DNA of 64,000 bases from Pseudothermotoga thermarum DSM 5069 (GTDB lineage Bacteria; Thermotogota; Thermotogae; Thermotogales; DSM-5069). The stretch spans positions 1,352,014 to 1,416,013 of the forward strand of contig NC_015707.1 in NCBI RefSeq assembly GCF_000217815.1, given 5' to 3'. Made by a program: the position numbers and the translations under genes. Shown in pieces: positions 17,583 through 27,555 of the stretch; within the stretch, counting starts at the first letter, position 1; every line of letters begins with the position of its first letter. A model generated the notes under the pieces. It worked only from the letters and a program-made list of their open reading frames with translations. It was not told where the DNA came from and did no database searches.

Positions 17583-18821
17583 TCAACCTGAAACAATCTT
17601 TTTGACCTTCTCAAGGATTTCCTTTGGATTTCTACCGAAAACTCTTATCATTGCCTCTTTTCCATACCAACCATCGTCCCATATTACATCCGGCATTCTT
17701 CCAAGTTTTTCAACGGCAAGCTTTATCATGAACTCCATTGAACCTTCATCCTTTTTCATCAATTCCTCCGATTCAAGTGATCGATCGTACTTGAAAACAA
17801 GGTACCCTTGTTTTATTGCGTTTTCAACATACTCTTTTTTGAACTTTATATTCGTTGCGCATTTGATGTGAGGAAAGAACTTTTTCGCCGTCAAAACCAT
17901 CCTAGCAGTGTGAGATTTATCTTTAAAGCAGGCTTTGGAAACCACAACGGCTTTTCCAAGACACATCCTTATTCTTCCAGGAAATTTCGCAACTTCTTCT
18001 TCGGTTTTTGACCAATCGAGCGCAAAAGATACATTTTGACCTACTTCAGGGACAGTCAGAGGACCGAGCATGAGAAATTCTTCCAAAAGTTCGTCCAATT
18101 GTTCCAATATATCGTATTTTTGCCATTCTCTGGCCAAAAGCTCACTTGCGACGTATTTTAAGTTTTTTGATCTTTCCAATATCTTTCTCACCAATGCTGC
18201 AGCAGCAATGATGGCTTCTTTTGGTTCATACCCTAAATCCAAAAAACCAGCAAAAGCCGATGAAAAGCAACATCCTGTTCCGTGGAACTTGCCTTCAACT
18301 TTTTCTTCAACAAATTTTTCTCCGTTGTATTCGATGATGATTTTTTCTTCTTTTCTGTGTCCACCAGTTATAATTATCTTTTCCATCATATTCTTTAAAA
18401 AACTTTTATTACACTCGACGAGACGATCGTATTCTTCAGAGTTCATCAAAAGGTAATCTGCAAAGCCTAAGTATGGTAAGACTTCTTGTGGTTTGAAAAA
18501 TTCAAATCCAGAACTTGACTTTAAAATTACATTCCAAACAATTTTTGCATTTGGATATTTTCTTCTCAAAAGTTCAACAAAAGTTGGTTGACACAACCCC
18601 ACTTTCACAACTCTGGGTGTTGGAAGAACATCAAGCTCAAGACAAATATCTTCAACAGGTCGTGGTTTTATTTGAAAAACTTTTTCTGCATTTTGAACGG
18701 TTTCAACTGCAACCACAGCGCAAGTTTGAACTCCAAGAAGTGAAAGTGTTTTTATATCTTGCAAAATCCCTGCGCCTGCAGAAGGATCAAAACCAGCCAC
18801 CACAAGAACCACAGTTTCCAC
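17583..18821 (-). CDS. thiD: bifunctional HMP(-P) kinase / thiamine-phosphate synthase (ThiD-ThiN)
   Basis: Residues 1-225 are a ribokinase-fold ThiD: AGFDPSAGAGILQDIK at the start and GKFHGTGCCFSSAFAG as the anion hole/ATP site. Residues 235-412 are a ThiN domain (RMCLGKAVVVSKACFKDKS; PDVIWDDGWYGKEAMIRVFG), the alternative thiamine-phosphate synthase of archaea and Thermotogales that replaces ThiE. One polypeptide would thus phosphorylate HMP twice and join it to the thiazole phosphate. It is the last gene of the TPP-riboswitch operon, 9 bp after the TIM-barrel gene. No ThiE is visible. Confidence 0.93.
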   Translation of the reverse strand: METVVLVVAGFDPSAGAGILQDIKTLSLLGVQTCAVVAVETVQNAEKVFQIKPRPVEDICLELDVLPTPRVVKVGLCQPTFVELLRRKYPNAKIVWNVILKSSSGFEFFKPQEVLPYLGFADYLLMNSEEYDRLVECNKSFLKNMMEKIIITGGHRKEEKIIIEYNGEKFVEEKVEGKFHGTGCCFSSAFAGFLDLGYEPKEAIIAAAALVRKILERSKNLKYVASELLAREWQKYDILEQLDELLEEFLMLGPLTVPEVGQNVSFALDWSKTEEEVAKFPGRIRMCLGKAVVVSKACFKDKSHTARMVLTAKKFFPHIKCATNIKFKKEYVENAIKQGYLVFKYDRSLESEELMKKDEGSMEFMIKLAVEKLGRMPDVIWDDGWYGKEAMIRVFGRNPKEILEKVKKIVSG

Positions 18822-18830
18822 CCCTTCAAC

Positions 18831-19595
18831 TTAAAGTTCTTCGAGGTATTTTAAAAGATTTTCAAAGCCTTCAAGACATTCGGGTGATGGTTCTAAAACA
18901 AAATCTGCATCTATATCCCTTATGTATTCAAGTAACTGAAGAAATTTCTTTTCATTTTTCCACGCTTTATGATGACATTTTTCGTACTCAATCAAGTCTG
19001 CATAGTAAATGTGAAATTCCGAAATAAAAGGTTTCAAGCTTTCCACAAACTCAACAGGGTCTAAGCCGTAGATCTGTGAATCTATCAGAAGATGACCTAT
19101 GTCGACACAAATAGTTAAATTTGTCCTTTCCAAAAAATCTTTGTAGTCATTTGAAGTGTGAAAACAATCGTTGCAGTAAACGTTTTCGATCCTAATTTGT
19201 ATTCCATTTGTTTTTAGACACGCTATTTCTTGAACGATATCTTCGTATATATCTAGCCAACTTTCGCTTTGTTTTGCACTTGGAAAATGCAAAATAACGT
19301 AATCGGCTCCAAGACTTTTCGCAAGTTCTATGCATTTTTGATTTTTCTTCAAAGTATCATGTCTTAAAGTTGGATTCAAACTAGTCGGCTGTGGATGAAC
19401 TTGGCAGTATCTAAAAACAAAAGGTGCATGAACGCCAAAAGAAGCCTTTCTTTCTTTTAGAAAGCGCATTACTTTTTCAACATCTTTTTGTTTGAAAAAA
19501 GTGAGTTCATAATGAGAAAACCATGGTAATTGATCTATTTTACCAACATCAGCTCTTATTATGCTGGTCGACAAGCCTTTCCGCATTCTCGACAT
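18831..19595 (-). CDS. sugar-phosphate isomerase/epimerase-like TIM-barrel protein in the thiamine operon
   Basis: 254 residues of the xylose isomerase-like/AP endonuclease 2 TIM-barrel fold. Metal-ligand positions are visible as [36 protein letters not shown] and FVLEPSPE. It starts 47 bp inside thiC and ends 9 bp before thiDN, so it is co-transcribed under the TPP riboswitch. No known thiamine step uses this family. It might salvage a sugar fragment or act in precursor supply; that is speculation. Confidence 0.78.
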   Translation of the reverse strand: MSRMRKGLSTSIIRADVGKIDQLPWFSHYELTFFKQKDVEKVMRFLKERKASFGVHAPFVFRYCQVHPQPTSLNPTLRHDTLKKNQKCIELAKSLGADYVILHFPSAKQSESWLDIYEDIVQEIACLKTNGIQIRIENVYCNDCFHTSNDYKDFLERTNLTICVDIGHLLIDSQIYGLDPVEFVESLKPFISEFHIYYADLIEYEKCHHKAWKNEKKFLQLLEYIRDIDADFVLEPSPECLEGFENLLKYLEEL

Positions 19596-20865
19596 ACTCC
19601 TTTGTTATTTTTATCGCGCAGAATGGTCCACACATCGAACAACCTTCTTCATCGTATCTTCTGGTTTCCCACTTTTTTCTTGCAACATCGCCAGCTATGG
19701 CGTATTTGAACATACTTTCCCAATCAAAGTTTGCTCTTGCGCTTGCCATTTTTTCTTCAAGCATAAGTGCTTTTTTGTTACCCTTTGCCACATCAGCTAT
19801 CGTTGCCGCTATCTTTGAGGCTATCACTCCTTCTTTTACATCTTCCACATCTGGCAGGCATAAATGCTCAGCCGGTGTAACGTAACAAAGAAAATCCGTA
19901 CCATAATACGCGGCCAAGGCTCCCCCTATACTTGCTACAAGATGGTCATAACCAACTCCCCTATCGGTCGGCAAGGGACCTAGGAGAAAAATTGGTCTTC
20001 CTTTCGTGATTTTCTTCATCAATTTCACGTTCATTTCAATCTCGTTCAACGGCACATGCCCGGGTCCTTCTATCATTACTTGAACACCTGCTTCGTTCGC
20101 ACGCTCGGCAAGCTCAGCCAAAACGAAAAGCTCTGAAAATTGCAGCGTATCAGAGGCATCCAAAACAGCACCAGGACGTAGTCCATCTCCAAGACTTAAA
20201 GTTACATCGTATTCTTTTGCTATTTCCAAAATTTCGTCAAAATGTGTGTAAAGAGGATTTTCCTTCTCGTTGGCAATCATCCATCCTGCGATGATCGAAC
20301 CTCCACGGCTCACGATTTTCATAATTCTTTTGCTGTTTTTGATCAAATTCAAAGTTCTCATAGTGATGCCAGCATGAATCGTCATAAAATCGATGCCAGT
20401 TTCGGCATGTTCTTTTATCAAATCGATGAAATCTTTTTCGGAAAAATCTATAACCTTTTTTCCTAGTTGCACACTCTTAACAGCTGTATCGTATATTGGG
20501 ACGCTTCCAACGGGAACTGGGGAATTTTCCAAAATTATCTCTCTGCACCTTTTGATATCTCCACCCGTTGATAGCACCATGACTGTGTCTGTTCCATAGT
20601 GCAAAGCAACTTGCAATTTTCTCAATTCTTCGTCAATGTTCGAATAAACGATAGATGTACCGATGTTCGCGTTAACTTTCACGGAAAAACCTTCGCCGAT
20701 TATGACAGGTCTAGTTAGGCTTTTGTGGTTTTTGTTTCTCGGTATAACCGCCTTACCTTGAGCTATTTTTTCAATCACAGTTTCAAGGTTTACCATTTCT
20801 TGCTCTGCAACATAAAGCATTTCAGAAGTTGGCTTTCCAAGTCTTGCTGCTTCAAGTTGCGTCAT
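19549..20865 (-). CDS. thiC: phosphomethylpyrimidine synthase
   Basis: Radical-SAM enzyme converting aminoimidazole ribotide to HMP phosphate. The 438-residue protein is the short ThiC form without the long N-terminal domain of enterobacteria. The C-terminal cluster motif CSMCGPFCA (about 410-418) binds the [4Fe-4S] that cleaves SAM. Other conserved segments are [35 protein letters not shown] and [14 protein letters not shown]. It overlaps thi4 by 4 bp (stop/start) upstream and the TIM-barrel gene by 47 bp downstream. Confidence 0.96.
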   Translation of the reverse strand: MTQLEAARLGKPTSEMLYVAEQEMVNLETVIEKIAQGKAVIPRNKNHKSLTRPVIIGEGFSVKVNANIGTSIVYSNIDEELRKLQVALHYGTDTVMVLSTGGDIKRCREIILENSPVPVGSVPIYDTAVKSVQLGKKVIDFSEKDFIDLIKEHAETGIDFMTIHAGITMRTLNLIKNSKRIMKIVSRGGSIIAGWMIANEKENPLYTHFDEILEIAKEYDVTLSLGDGLRPGAVLDASDTLQFSELFVLAELAERANEAGVQVMIEGPGHVPLNEIEMNVKLMKKITKGRPIFLLGPLPTDRGVGYDHLVASIGGALAAYYGTDFLCYVTPAEHLCLPDVEDVKEGVIASKIAATIADVAKGNKKALMLEEKMASARANFDWESMFKYAIAGDVARKKWETRRYDEEGCSMCGPFCAIKITKEYVENAERLVDQHNKS

Positions 20866-21668
20866 TTTAAGACCACCTCTTTCTTCAACAATCCTATCAC
20901 CATATCGGCTGCTTTTAATCCAGAAAGTATCATCCCACCGAAAATTGGTCCCATCCGCGGTCCTCCACCGACACTTACAGCTGCCATGCCGATCACTATC
21001 AAACCTGGATAAATCTCATGGGTGTTTTGCACAACGAATTTTTCACCATTCTCCGCATCCATTGGAAATTCGTACTCCACAACACCACAGCTACAAAGGT
21101 TTTCTGTATTACCTTTAACGCTGTTCAAAATTCCTCTTTTCGTCAAAAGTCTCACAAGGTTGGCTGGATGACCAGTTCCATCAACCACGTACTTTGCCTT
21201 AACGGTGATTGGATCAACGTGCAATTTTTCCTTTATGGTTGGCATCCAGTTTATAACCACGCCGCACACAACTCTGTCTCTCATCGCAAGATCTTCAACG
21301 AACACGTTGTTGAAAACAATTGCGCCTTTTTTCGTGGCAGCGTATATTAAACCGGATGCAAAGTGCACGGCATCGGCCACAAGAAAGCCATCGCGCTTGA
21401 CGTAGTTTATCCCAAGTTCGTCAAGAAAATCGGCCAATTCCTCTTCAAGAACCACCTCGTTGAACATCATTCCTCCGCCCCATATTCCTCCTCCTGGTGC
21501 GTTTTTTGCCTCAAAAATTGCCACCTTTAAACCTTCGCTGGCAAGTTTGTAAGCCATCGCAAGCCCACTTGGTCCCGCACCGGCTATAGCCACATCCAAA
21601 TCAAGACATTGCGATAACTTCTTATAAAAGGCGTCAAGAATCAGTTTGGAAATCACGATGTCTTTCAC
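20862..21668 (-). CDS. thi4: Thi4-family thiazole synthase
   Basis: Makes the thiazole half of thiamine from NAD+ and glycine. About 268 residues with FAD/NAD Rossmann motif [20 protein letters not shown], then [14 protein letters not shown] and the C-terminal [16 protein letters not shown], all Thi4 signatures. The segment where suicidal eukaryotic Thi4 has its sulphur-donor Cys (after TGH) reads [14 protein letters not shown] with no Cys. This fits the catalytic, sulfide-dependent type of anaerobes and archaea. GTG 21668 is preferred: GGAGG at 21677-21681 is 8 bp away, whereas GTG 21677 overlaps it. First gene after the riboswitch. Confidence 0.92.
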   Translation of the reverse strand: MKDIVISKLILDAFYKKLSQCLDLDVAIAGAGPSGLAMAYKLASEGLKVAIFEAKNAPGGGIWGGGMMFNEVVLEEELADFLDELGINYVKRDGFLVADAVHFASGLIYAATKKGAIVFNNVFVEDLAMRDRVVCGVVINWMPTIKEKLHVDPITVKAKYVVDGTGHPANLVRLLTKRGILNSVKGNTENLCSCGVVEYEFPMDAENGEKFVVQNTHEIYPGLIVIGMAAVSVGGGPRMGPIFGGMILSGLKAADMVIGLLKKEVVLK

Positions 21669-21682
21669 TTTACCCACCTCCG

Positions 21683-21711
21683 AAAAAAAATCCCTCCTGA
21701 CGGAGGGATTT
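21683..21711 (-). terminator. riboswitch-controlled terminator before thi4
   Basis: On the minus strand AAATCCCTCC, loop GTCA, GGAGGGATTT and a U run form a perfect 10-bp stem between the TPP aptamer and thi4. Its 5' arm can alternatively pair with an identical GGAGGGATTT in the aptamer. Confidence 0.9.
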
Positions 21712-21724
21712 TATTTTTTTCTCT

Positions 21725-21832
21725 CACTCTTTCCCAAATCCCTCCGCCGGCATTACCCGGATCAGGTTCAAGGGGTCGAGGGTTACACCCTCCTCTCAGC
21801 GGATAACATCCGCTCCCCCTTGGGAAAGAGTG
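21725..21832 (-). ncRNA. TPP riboswitch (THI element)
   Basis: Reading the minus strand, the conserved THI-box features appear in order: CTGAGAGG, then ACCCTCGACCCCTTGAACC, then TGATCCGGGTAATGCCGGCG. The outer helix is unusually long: TTGGGAAAGAG (5' side) and CTCTTTCCCAA close it with 13 bp in all. It controls the thi4-thiC-TIM barrel-thiDN operon through the adjacent terminator. Confidence 0.97.
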
Positions 21833-21930
21833 AAAAACCAAATTGAGGTTATTTGGTTTTTCTAGTTATCATTGTACACGATTAACGGTATCTTGTAAAT
21901 GATAGAATCATTTTGGAGGCTAGTTTTTTC

Positions 21931-24549
21931 ATGTTGAAAACGATTCTCAAGATTGCTTTTCGAAACTTTAAGGCTCACTTTAAAACCGCTTTTGTGCTGA
22001 TTTTGGGGATATCTATTCCTTCTATGCTCATTGTGGGAGGACTTTCCATAAACGATAGCATAAAAAATTGGGTAGTATCGAGTTTTTCAAAAAACTTTGG
22101 ACCTGCCGATGCCTATGTTGAAAATAGAAGAAATAACATCTTTATGAAATTTAGCTTGGACGAACAAATTGTGAGTTCGATAGCATCCCACGAAAAAGTC
22201 AAAAAGATTTTACCTGTGTCTGAAACCGTTGGACGAATTATGTACGAAGATAAGAGCGCAGATTGCTTAATAATAGGAGTCTATCCAGAAGATTTGAAAA
22301 ATTTTGTGGATAAGCAGTTGGATCTTTTCTCCGGTGAAGTAATCATTTCACGATCTTTGGCAAATCTTTTGAAGATTTCCCTTGGTGTTGAAGTAGTTGT
22401 GAACGTTGGAGCTGGAGAAAAGAAATTTACGGTAACACATATAGGTGAAGATGGCTTTTTAAACTTTCGTGGCGAAAATCTTCACTACTTGGGAACGATT
22501 TTTGTACACATCGATGATTTCGCAGGCCCTGGTGGTTTTCCAACGAGAATCTATTTGAACTTGAATGGAAAACTTGAAGAACACTCAACGATCGTCGAAG
22601 ACCTTCGTAAAATTTCAAATGTTAGAGCTGTTGCGATGAAATTTCAACTGTTAAATTCACCAGCAAACAGAGCTTTAGGATATGTAACCATAGCTTTCAG
22701 TGGCTTTTCGATTCTAGCTTCCTTCATCCTTGTGTATCTTTTTGCAAAAAGTTTTGCCGAAGAAAGAAGTTCAACGATGGTTATCCTAAGAACTTTGGGC
22801 ATGAAAACCATTCACATAATGGCAGCTTTTTTCATCGAAGGATTAGCATATCTTTTAGTTGCAGGAATTTTCGGTGGATTTTTTGGAATACTTTTGGCAA
22901 GGTATTTGCTTGAAAAGTTCATAGAAACCGTTAAAATTTTGAACGTAAGCTTTGTGCCTTCTTTCGAAGGATTTTCACTCCATGTAACGTTTCCAACTGT
23001 TTTACTTGGTATCTTTGCCGGCTTGGTTGTTCCCATGTTGATATTTCTTAGAAAAATCTGGCAAATCACCAACAAGCCACCTGTTCAAATGTTTGAAGTT
23101 CAGGTGGAAAATTTGCAAAGTTTGACTTTTAAAAAAGCTATTCGAATGGTTGGATTAAGCCTTATATGCTTGGGAATTTTGACGATTCTGTTTATCGGTA
23201 AATTTCAAATTTTCGGAATACTTTCGCTGGCAGTAGGATTGACATTGATCTTCTTAAATCCAATTGTGAGTTTGTTGATTGGTGTTTTTCTAACTTGTTT
23301 GATCAGCTATCTTCCACCAAGTCAAAACGTTGGAGGATGGGAAATATTGCAAAGAGGAGCGGCTTTCTACATTTCAGCTTGGCTGATCTTTGCCTACGCG
23401 ATTTTTCTTGCAAGGAGATTTTTATCGAAGTTCGTTGGCAAAGCTTCTGTTTCAAGTTTTATAGCACTTTCGTATGTTGAAAGAAACTGGAAAAATTCGT
23501 TCATAATCGCTTCCATGTTCAGCTTGATAGTATTCGTCATGACTTTGGTGATAACTGTCCATTCAAATGTTCAAAGATTTGTAAAACAAAGGATGGAAAA
23601 TGGGCTTTTTGGATACGATTTCATCGTGATCAGGAATCCTTTGAAGCTCATCTTTTCAAAAAGCGAAATAGAAATCTGCAATGGTATTTTGAGTTACTCA
23701 AGAGTTTACGTTGCCGAATTTGAAAACGATTTGATAGTCTTTGTCGATGAAAACTTTCTTAAACAAGCTTTGGTACCATTTGAAACGGATCCTAGGTGGC
23801 GTGAAAAACTTCTTGAACCGGGCAAAGCAATTGTCGGTTATTTGCAGAAAAACGATCTACCAACGGGAAAAACCGTTTCTGGAAGGGTAAGATCCCCATT
23901 TAGAATAGGAGGAACTTCTTCGGTTGAACTCGAAGTGGTAGATGTTTTTGACATGAGGCAGCTTTTGGTTCCAACAAAGTACGTTGCTTCCACAAAAAGT
24001 CTTCCAAAGGAAGTTCGTCCCATACCGGTTTTACTTGCAAAGATCGATCCAGAAAATGTTTCGCAGATCAAAAGCTTTTACAGCAAACTATTCGATTTTC
24101 CAATTCACGTAAAAGAAGAGTTGAACAAGCTTTTTTCTGGAATAGATCTTTTGGTTCAAACTGCCGTTGTTTTGTTGTACTTTGGCTTGATCAGTGGCTT
24201 TAGTGCAATTGCCTTCCATTCTTTGAGAAGCGTTGTTGTAAGAAGGCGTTTAACAGGTACTTTGATGGCTGTGGGAATGTCGAGCTACAACATCAGCTTG
24301 GCATTTATTTTGGAAAACATAGTCATAGCTTCTATTGGTATTCTGGTTGGAAGTTTTGCAGGATACTTCGAATCAAGAAATGTTTTAAGGTTGATCTTTG
24401 AACTTTTCGGTTCTGGTGAATTTTCATTCCCGCTGAAAAACTTTGTTTTGCTCATCATCGCAATATACACTTTCATGATAATAGCCGTATCTTTACCGGT
24501 TGTCTTGACGAAGAAAAGTCCAGCCGAAGCTTTGAGAGCACCTGACTAA
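21931..24549 (+). CDS. ABC transporter permease, FtsX/MacB-like
   Basis: A large inner-membrane permease of about 872 residues with two FtsX domains. One TM helix near the N-terminus (AFVLILGISIPSMLIVGGLS) is followed by a large extracytoplasmic region (about 45-255). Several TM helices follow (255-560), then a second extracytoplasmic region and three terminal TM helices. The pattern matches LolC/E- and MacB-type transporters that move lipids, lipoproteins or peptides rather than nutrients. ATG 21931 is 11 bp after GGAGG. Its ATPase partner follows after 14 bp. Confidence 0.85.
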   Translation: MLKTILKIAFRNFKAHFKTAFVLILGISIPSMLIVGGLSINDSIKNWVVSSFSKNFGPADAYVENRRNNIFMKFSLDEQIVSSIASHEKVKKILPVSETVGRIMYEDKSADCLIIGVYPEDLKNFVDKQLDLFSGEVIISRSLANLLKISLGVEVVVNVGAGEKKFTVTHIGEDGFLNFRGENLHYLGTIFVHIDDFAGPGGFPTRIYLNLNGKLEEHSTIVEDLRKISNVRAVAMKFQLLNSPANRALGYVTIAFSGFSILASFILVYLFAKSFAEERSSTMVILRTLGMKTIHIMAAFFIEGLAYLLVAGIFGGFFGILLARYLLEKFIETVKILNVSFVPSFEGFSLHVTFPTVLLGIFAGLVVPMLIFLRKIWQITNKPPVQMFEVQVENLQSLTFKKAIRMVGLSLICLGILTILFIGKFQIFGILSLAVGLTLIFLNPIVSLLIGVFLTCLISYLPPSQNVGGWEILQRGAAFYISAWLIFAYAIFLARRFLSKFVGKASVSSFIALSYVERNWKNSFIIASMFSLIVFVMTLVITVHSNVQRFVKQRMENGLFGYDFIVIRNPLKLIFSKSEIEICNGILSYSRVYVAEFENDLIVFVDENFLKQALVPFETDPRWREKLLEPGKAIVGYLQKNDLPTGKTVSGRVRSPFRIGGTSSVELEVVDVFDMRQLLVPTKYVASTKSLPKEVRPIPVLLAKIDPENVSQIKSFYSKLFDFPIHVKEELNKLFSGIDLLVQTAVVLLYFGLISGFSAIAFHSLRSVVVRRRLTGTLMAVGMSSYNISLAFILENIVIASIGILVGSFAGYFESRNVLRLIFELFGSGEFSFPLKNFVLLIIAIYTFMIIAVSLPVVLTKKSPAEALRAPD

Positions 24550-24563
24550 TCCTAGGAGGTAAA

Positions 24564-25265
24564 ATGATGATAATAGTGAAAAATCTTTGGAAAGTATACG
24601 GCAAAGGTGAAAAGAGGATCGAAGCGCTCAGAGGAATAAATTTAACCATAGAAAAAGGAGAATTTGTAACCATACTTGGTCCATCTGGTTCAGGTAAAAC
24701 AACCTTGTTAAACTGTCTTTCAGGAATAGATTCACCAACAGAGGGAGAGATTTTCTTTGACGGTGTGGCTTTTCACCTTTTGAACGAAGAGCAAAAAACA
24801 AAGTTCAGAGCAGAAAACATGGGTTTTGTCTTTCAATTTTTCAACCTGATACCTGTTCTAACTGTTCTTGAAAATGTTGAGCTACCTTTGAGAATACTTG
24901 GATTAAAAGGGCGTAAGGTAACTGAAAAAGTTGTGGAAATGCTAAAAAAGGTTGGGTTGGCTGGAAAAGAAGATAAGTTTCCTTCACAACTTTCTGGTGG
25001 AGAGCAACAGAGGGTTGCCATCGCAAGAGCTTTGGTTCACAATCCAAAGATAGTCTGGGCAGATGAACCGACGGGAAACCTTGATTCTGAAACTGGTGCG
25101 ATGATCATCAATTTGCTTGAAAGAATGCGTGCAGAGAATGGAACAACCTTGGTCGTAGTCACCCACGACGAGAAGATTGCGCAGCGAGCTGATAGAATCT
25201 TGCTGGTCAGAGATGGGAGAATCATCAAGGAACTCTCTGGATCAAACACCGTAGTCGAAATGTAG
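24564..25265 (+). CDS. ABC transporter ATP-binding protein, LolD/MacB-like
   Basis: 233-residue ATPase with Walker A GPSGSGKTTLL (about 37-47), Q-loop FVFQFFNLIP, signature LSGGEQQRVAIARAL and Walker B IVWADEPTGNLDSET, then the H-loop VVTHD. The GNLDS form of Walker B is typical of LolD/MacB/FtsE exporters. It pairs with the preceding FtsX-like permease. Two ATGs are adjacent (24564, 24567); GGAGG spacing slightly favours the second. Confidence 0.93.
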   Translation: MMIIVKNLWKVYGKGEKRIEALRGINLTIEKGEFVTILGPSGSGKTTLLNCLSGIDSPTEGEIFFDGVAFHLLNEEQKTKFRAENMGFVFQFFNLIPVLTVLENVELPLRILGLKGRKVTEKVVEMLKKVGLAGKEDKFPSQLSGGEQQRVAIARALVHNPKIVWADEPTGNLDSETGAMIINLLERMRAENGTTLVVVTHDEKIAQRADRILLVRDGRIIKELSGSNTVVEM

Positions 25266-25274
25266 GTGTCTTGG

Positions 25275-26537
25275 ATGGTTAAATGCAACATCTGGTGGAT
25301 CAGAAGGGATATGAGAATTGAAGATAACCGGGTGTTGATCCATGCTGCAGAGGATGGAAATGCAGTTTTTCCATTTTACTTGTTTGATCCGTCCGAGTTT
25401 ACAGGTGAGGGACAAGAGAAAAAGGTCAATTTCATCTTCCGCCAACTTGTTAATCTCAACAGAGAGCTTGCCAAATTTGGAACGGCGATAACAATATGCT
25501 ACGGAAAAGCAAAAGATGTTTTTGGTTGGTTGAAAACACAGTTTCCCGAAGCAAAAGTCTTCACCTGCGTGGAACTTGGTCATTCTGCTTGTCAAGCTGT
25601 TAAGGAGGCTGAAAAATTTCTCCCCGTTGTAGAGGTTTCGGAAGGTTATCTCCTAAGTTTCGACAAAATACGTTCCAAGAAAGGAAAGATTCTCACAACC
25701 TTCTTTCACTTCAAAAATGCCGCTTACAAAGAGCTTGAAAAATTAGAAGCTATTTACCAAGAAAAACCAAAAGTAGAATGGCTTTCCGTATCTATGCCAT
25801 GTGTGTACAAAATTGGTGAAGAAAAAGCTGAGAAACTTGATTTTTCGCTTAGTTCTCTTGGTTTTGAAGAGATAGAACTTGTTCACGAAGGAGCTGTGAA
25901 GTCGGCTGAGGAGCTATTGGAAAGATTCGAAAAGATTTTGCCAGAATACGAAAAGTTGAGAGACTTTCCTGCTGTAAACGGCACCTCCTTACTCAGTGCT
26001 CATCTGCGTTATGGAACAATTTCGATCAGAAAGGTTTTCAGGTGGGTGATGAACAGGCCAAATTCAGCAAAATTCATCGATGAACTTCTTTGGAGAGAGT
26101 TTTTTAGTTACCTTTTTTATCACTTTCCGGAAAGTGAGTTTCAAGATCTTAGAAAAGACTATAACAGACGATGGTTGAAACCATCGGCTGAGGATTGGAA
26201 AAGGGTGTTGAACGCACAGATCGGCATACCTATAATCGACGCTGGATTGAAACAACTCTATTTGGAAGGTTTTGTCCACAACCGAGTTAGAATGATAATC
26301 GCAAGTTATTTCACCAAAGATTTTGGGTGGGATTGGAGAATAGGAGAAAGATTGTTTGCCCAACACTTGATCGATTATGATCCAGCCTTGAACGTTGGCA
26401 ACTGGCAGTGGAACGCTGGTGTAGGTGTTGATCCAAGATCAAAATACAGAAGGTTCAACCCGTTTCTTCAAGCTGAAAAGTTCGATCCGGAGAACCACTA
26501 TATTTCGAAATATCTTGAAAGGAGCGATTCCAAATGA
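25275..26537 (+). CDS. phr: deoxyribodipyrimidine photo-lyase family protein
   Basis: Light-driven repair of cyclobutane pyrimidine dimers using FADH-. About 420 residues. The N-terminal alpha/beta antenna domain begins NIWWIRRDMRIEDN. The FAD domain shows LSAHLRYGTIS, ELLWREFFSYLFYHFP, VHNRVRMIIASYF, WDWRIGERLFAQHL and DPALNVGNWQWNAGVG, including the Trp positions of the electron-transfer chain. The protein stops soon after the conserved FDPENHYISKYL, lacking roughly the last 35 residues of the E. coli enzyme. ATG 25275 uses the AGGTG overlapping the previous stop. It is unexpected in an anaerobic thermophile, but the motifs look intact. Confidence 0.9.
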   Translation: MVKCNIWWIRRDMRIEDNRVLIHAAEDGNAVFPFYLFDPSEFTGEGQEKKVNFIFRQLVNLNRELAKFGTAITICYGKAKDVFGWLKTQFPEAKVFTCVELGHSACQAVKEAEKFLPVVEVSEGYLLSFDKIRSKKGKILTTFFHFKNAAYKELEKLEAIYQEKPKVEWLSVSMPCVYKIGEEKAEKLDFSLSSLGFEEIELVHEGAVKSAEELLERFEKILPEYEKLRDFPAVNGTSLLSAHLRYGTISIRKVFRWVMNRPNSAKFIDELLWREFFSYLFYHFPESEFQDLRKDYNRRWLKPSAEDWKRVLNAQIGIPIIDAGLKQLYLEGFVHNRVRMIIASYFTKDFGWDWRIGERLFAQHLIDYDPALNVGNWQWNAGVGVDPRSKYRRFNPFLQAEKFDPENHYISKYLERSDSK

Positions 26538-27514
26538 TAAGCCTGAAAGATGTCAAGGCAGCTCGAGAGAGGATATCCAAATACGTACACAAAACGCCGA
26601 TTCTGACATCCAAAACACTTGATTCAATCTCTGGCAATCAAGCTTTTTTGAAGTGTGAGAATTTTCAAAAAACCGGTTCCTTCAAGTTCAGAGGTGCTAT
26701 GAATTTTTTACTTTCAATGTGCCCAGACGAACGAAAAAAAGGAGTTGTCACAGGTTCATCAGGAAACCACGGTCAGGCTTTGGCTTGCGCAGGTAAACTT
26801 TTAGAAGTTGACGTCACGGTGGTTGTACCAGAAGACGCTTCTCCTGCAAAACTCGCAGCAATAGAAGGCTACGGTGCAAAGATCGAAAAATTTGGCAGAA
26901 CTTCTACAGAAAGGTTGAGTAGAGCCTTTGAAATTTCCAAGGAAACGGGAAAAGTTTTTGTTCCTGCGTTTGACCATCCATGGATAATGGTGGGGCAAGG
27001 AACCATAGGTTTGGAGATTTTGGAAGACCTTGGACACGTTGATGCGATACTTGTTCCCTGCGGAGGTTGCGGTTTGATATCCGGTATTGCCGTTGCCGTA
27101 AAGGAACAAATGAAAAACGTGAAGATCTACGGCGTTGAACCCGAGCAGAGCAACAGTACTTATCTTTCATTCAAGGCTGGACACATTGTTGAGCTGAAAG
27201 ATATAAACACAATAGCTGATGGACTTAGAACCGCTTCCCCTGGGAGAATAACCTTCGAAGTCGTTAAGAAATACGTGGATGATGTTCTTCTTGTAAGCGA
27301 AGAACAAATTAAAGCAGCGATGGTTTTTCTCTTGGAAAGGATGAAAATCTTGGTGGAACCGTCCGGAGCAGTCACAGTTGCCGCGTTGCTTTTCCACAAA
27401 ATCTTACCAAGAAACAAAAGAGTCGTGGCAATTCTTTCCGGTGGAAATGTGGATTTGTTATCACTGTGTAGTTGGGTGAAAGAAGTTAAGCAGCAACAAA
27501 AAGAATTTTGGTGA
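26534..27514 (+). CDS. PLP-dependent threonine/serine dehydratase
   Basis: Fold-type II PLP enzyme, 326 residues. The Schiff-base Lys is in KTGSFKFRGAMNF (about residue 51), the phosphate loop is GGCGLISG (about 178-185), and SSGNHGQALA is the substrate-binding loop. There is no C-terminal ACT domain, so it resembles catabolic threonine dehydratase (TdcB), serine racemase or threo-3-hydroxyaspartate ammonia-lyase rather than biosynthetic IlvA. It overlaps the photolyase stop by 4 bp and has GAAAGGAG upstream. It ends before a bidirectional terminator. Confidence 0.88.
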   Translation: MISLKDVKAARERISKYVHKTPILTSKTLDSISGNQAFLKCENFQKTGSFKFRGAMNFLLSMCPDERKKGVVTGSSGNHGQALACAGKLLEVDVTVVVPEDASPAKLAAIEGYGAKIEKFGRTSTERLSRAFEISKETGKVFVPAFDHPWIMVGQGTIGLEILEDLGHVDAILVPCGGCGLISGIAVAVKEQMKNVKIYGVEPEQSNSTYLSFKAGHIVELKDINTIADGLRTASPGRITFEVVKKYVDDVLLVSEEQIKAAMVFLLERMKILVEPSGAVTVAALLFHKILPRNKRVVAILSGGNVDLLSLCSWVKEVKQQQKEFW

Positions 27515-27555
27515 ATATCATTGGACTTCTTAGTTGTGGCAAAAGTAAATTAATG

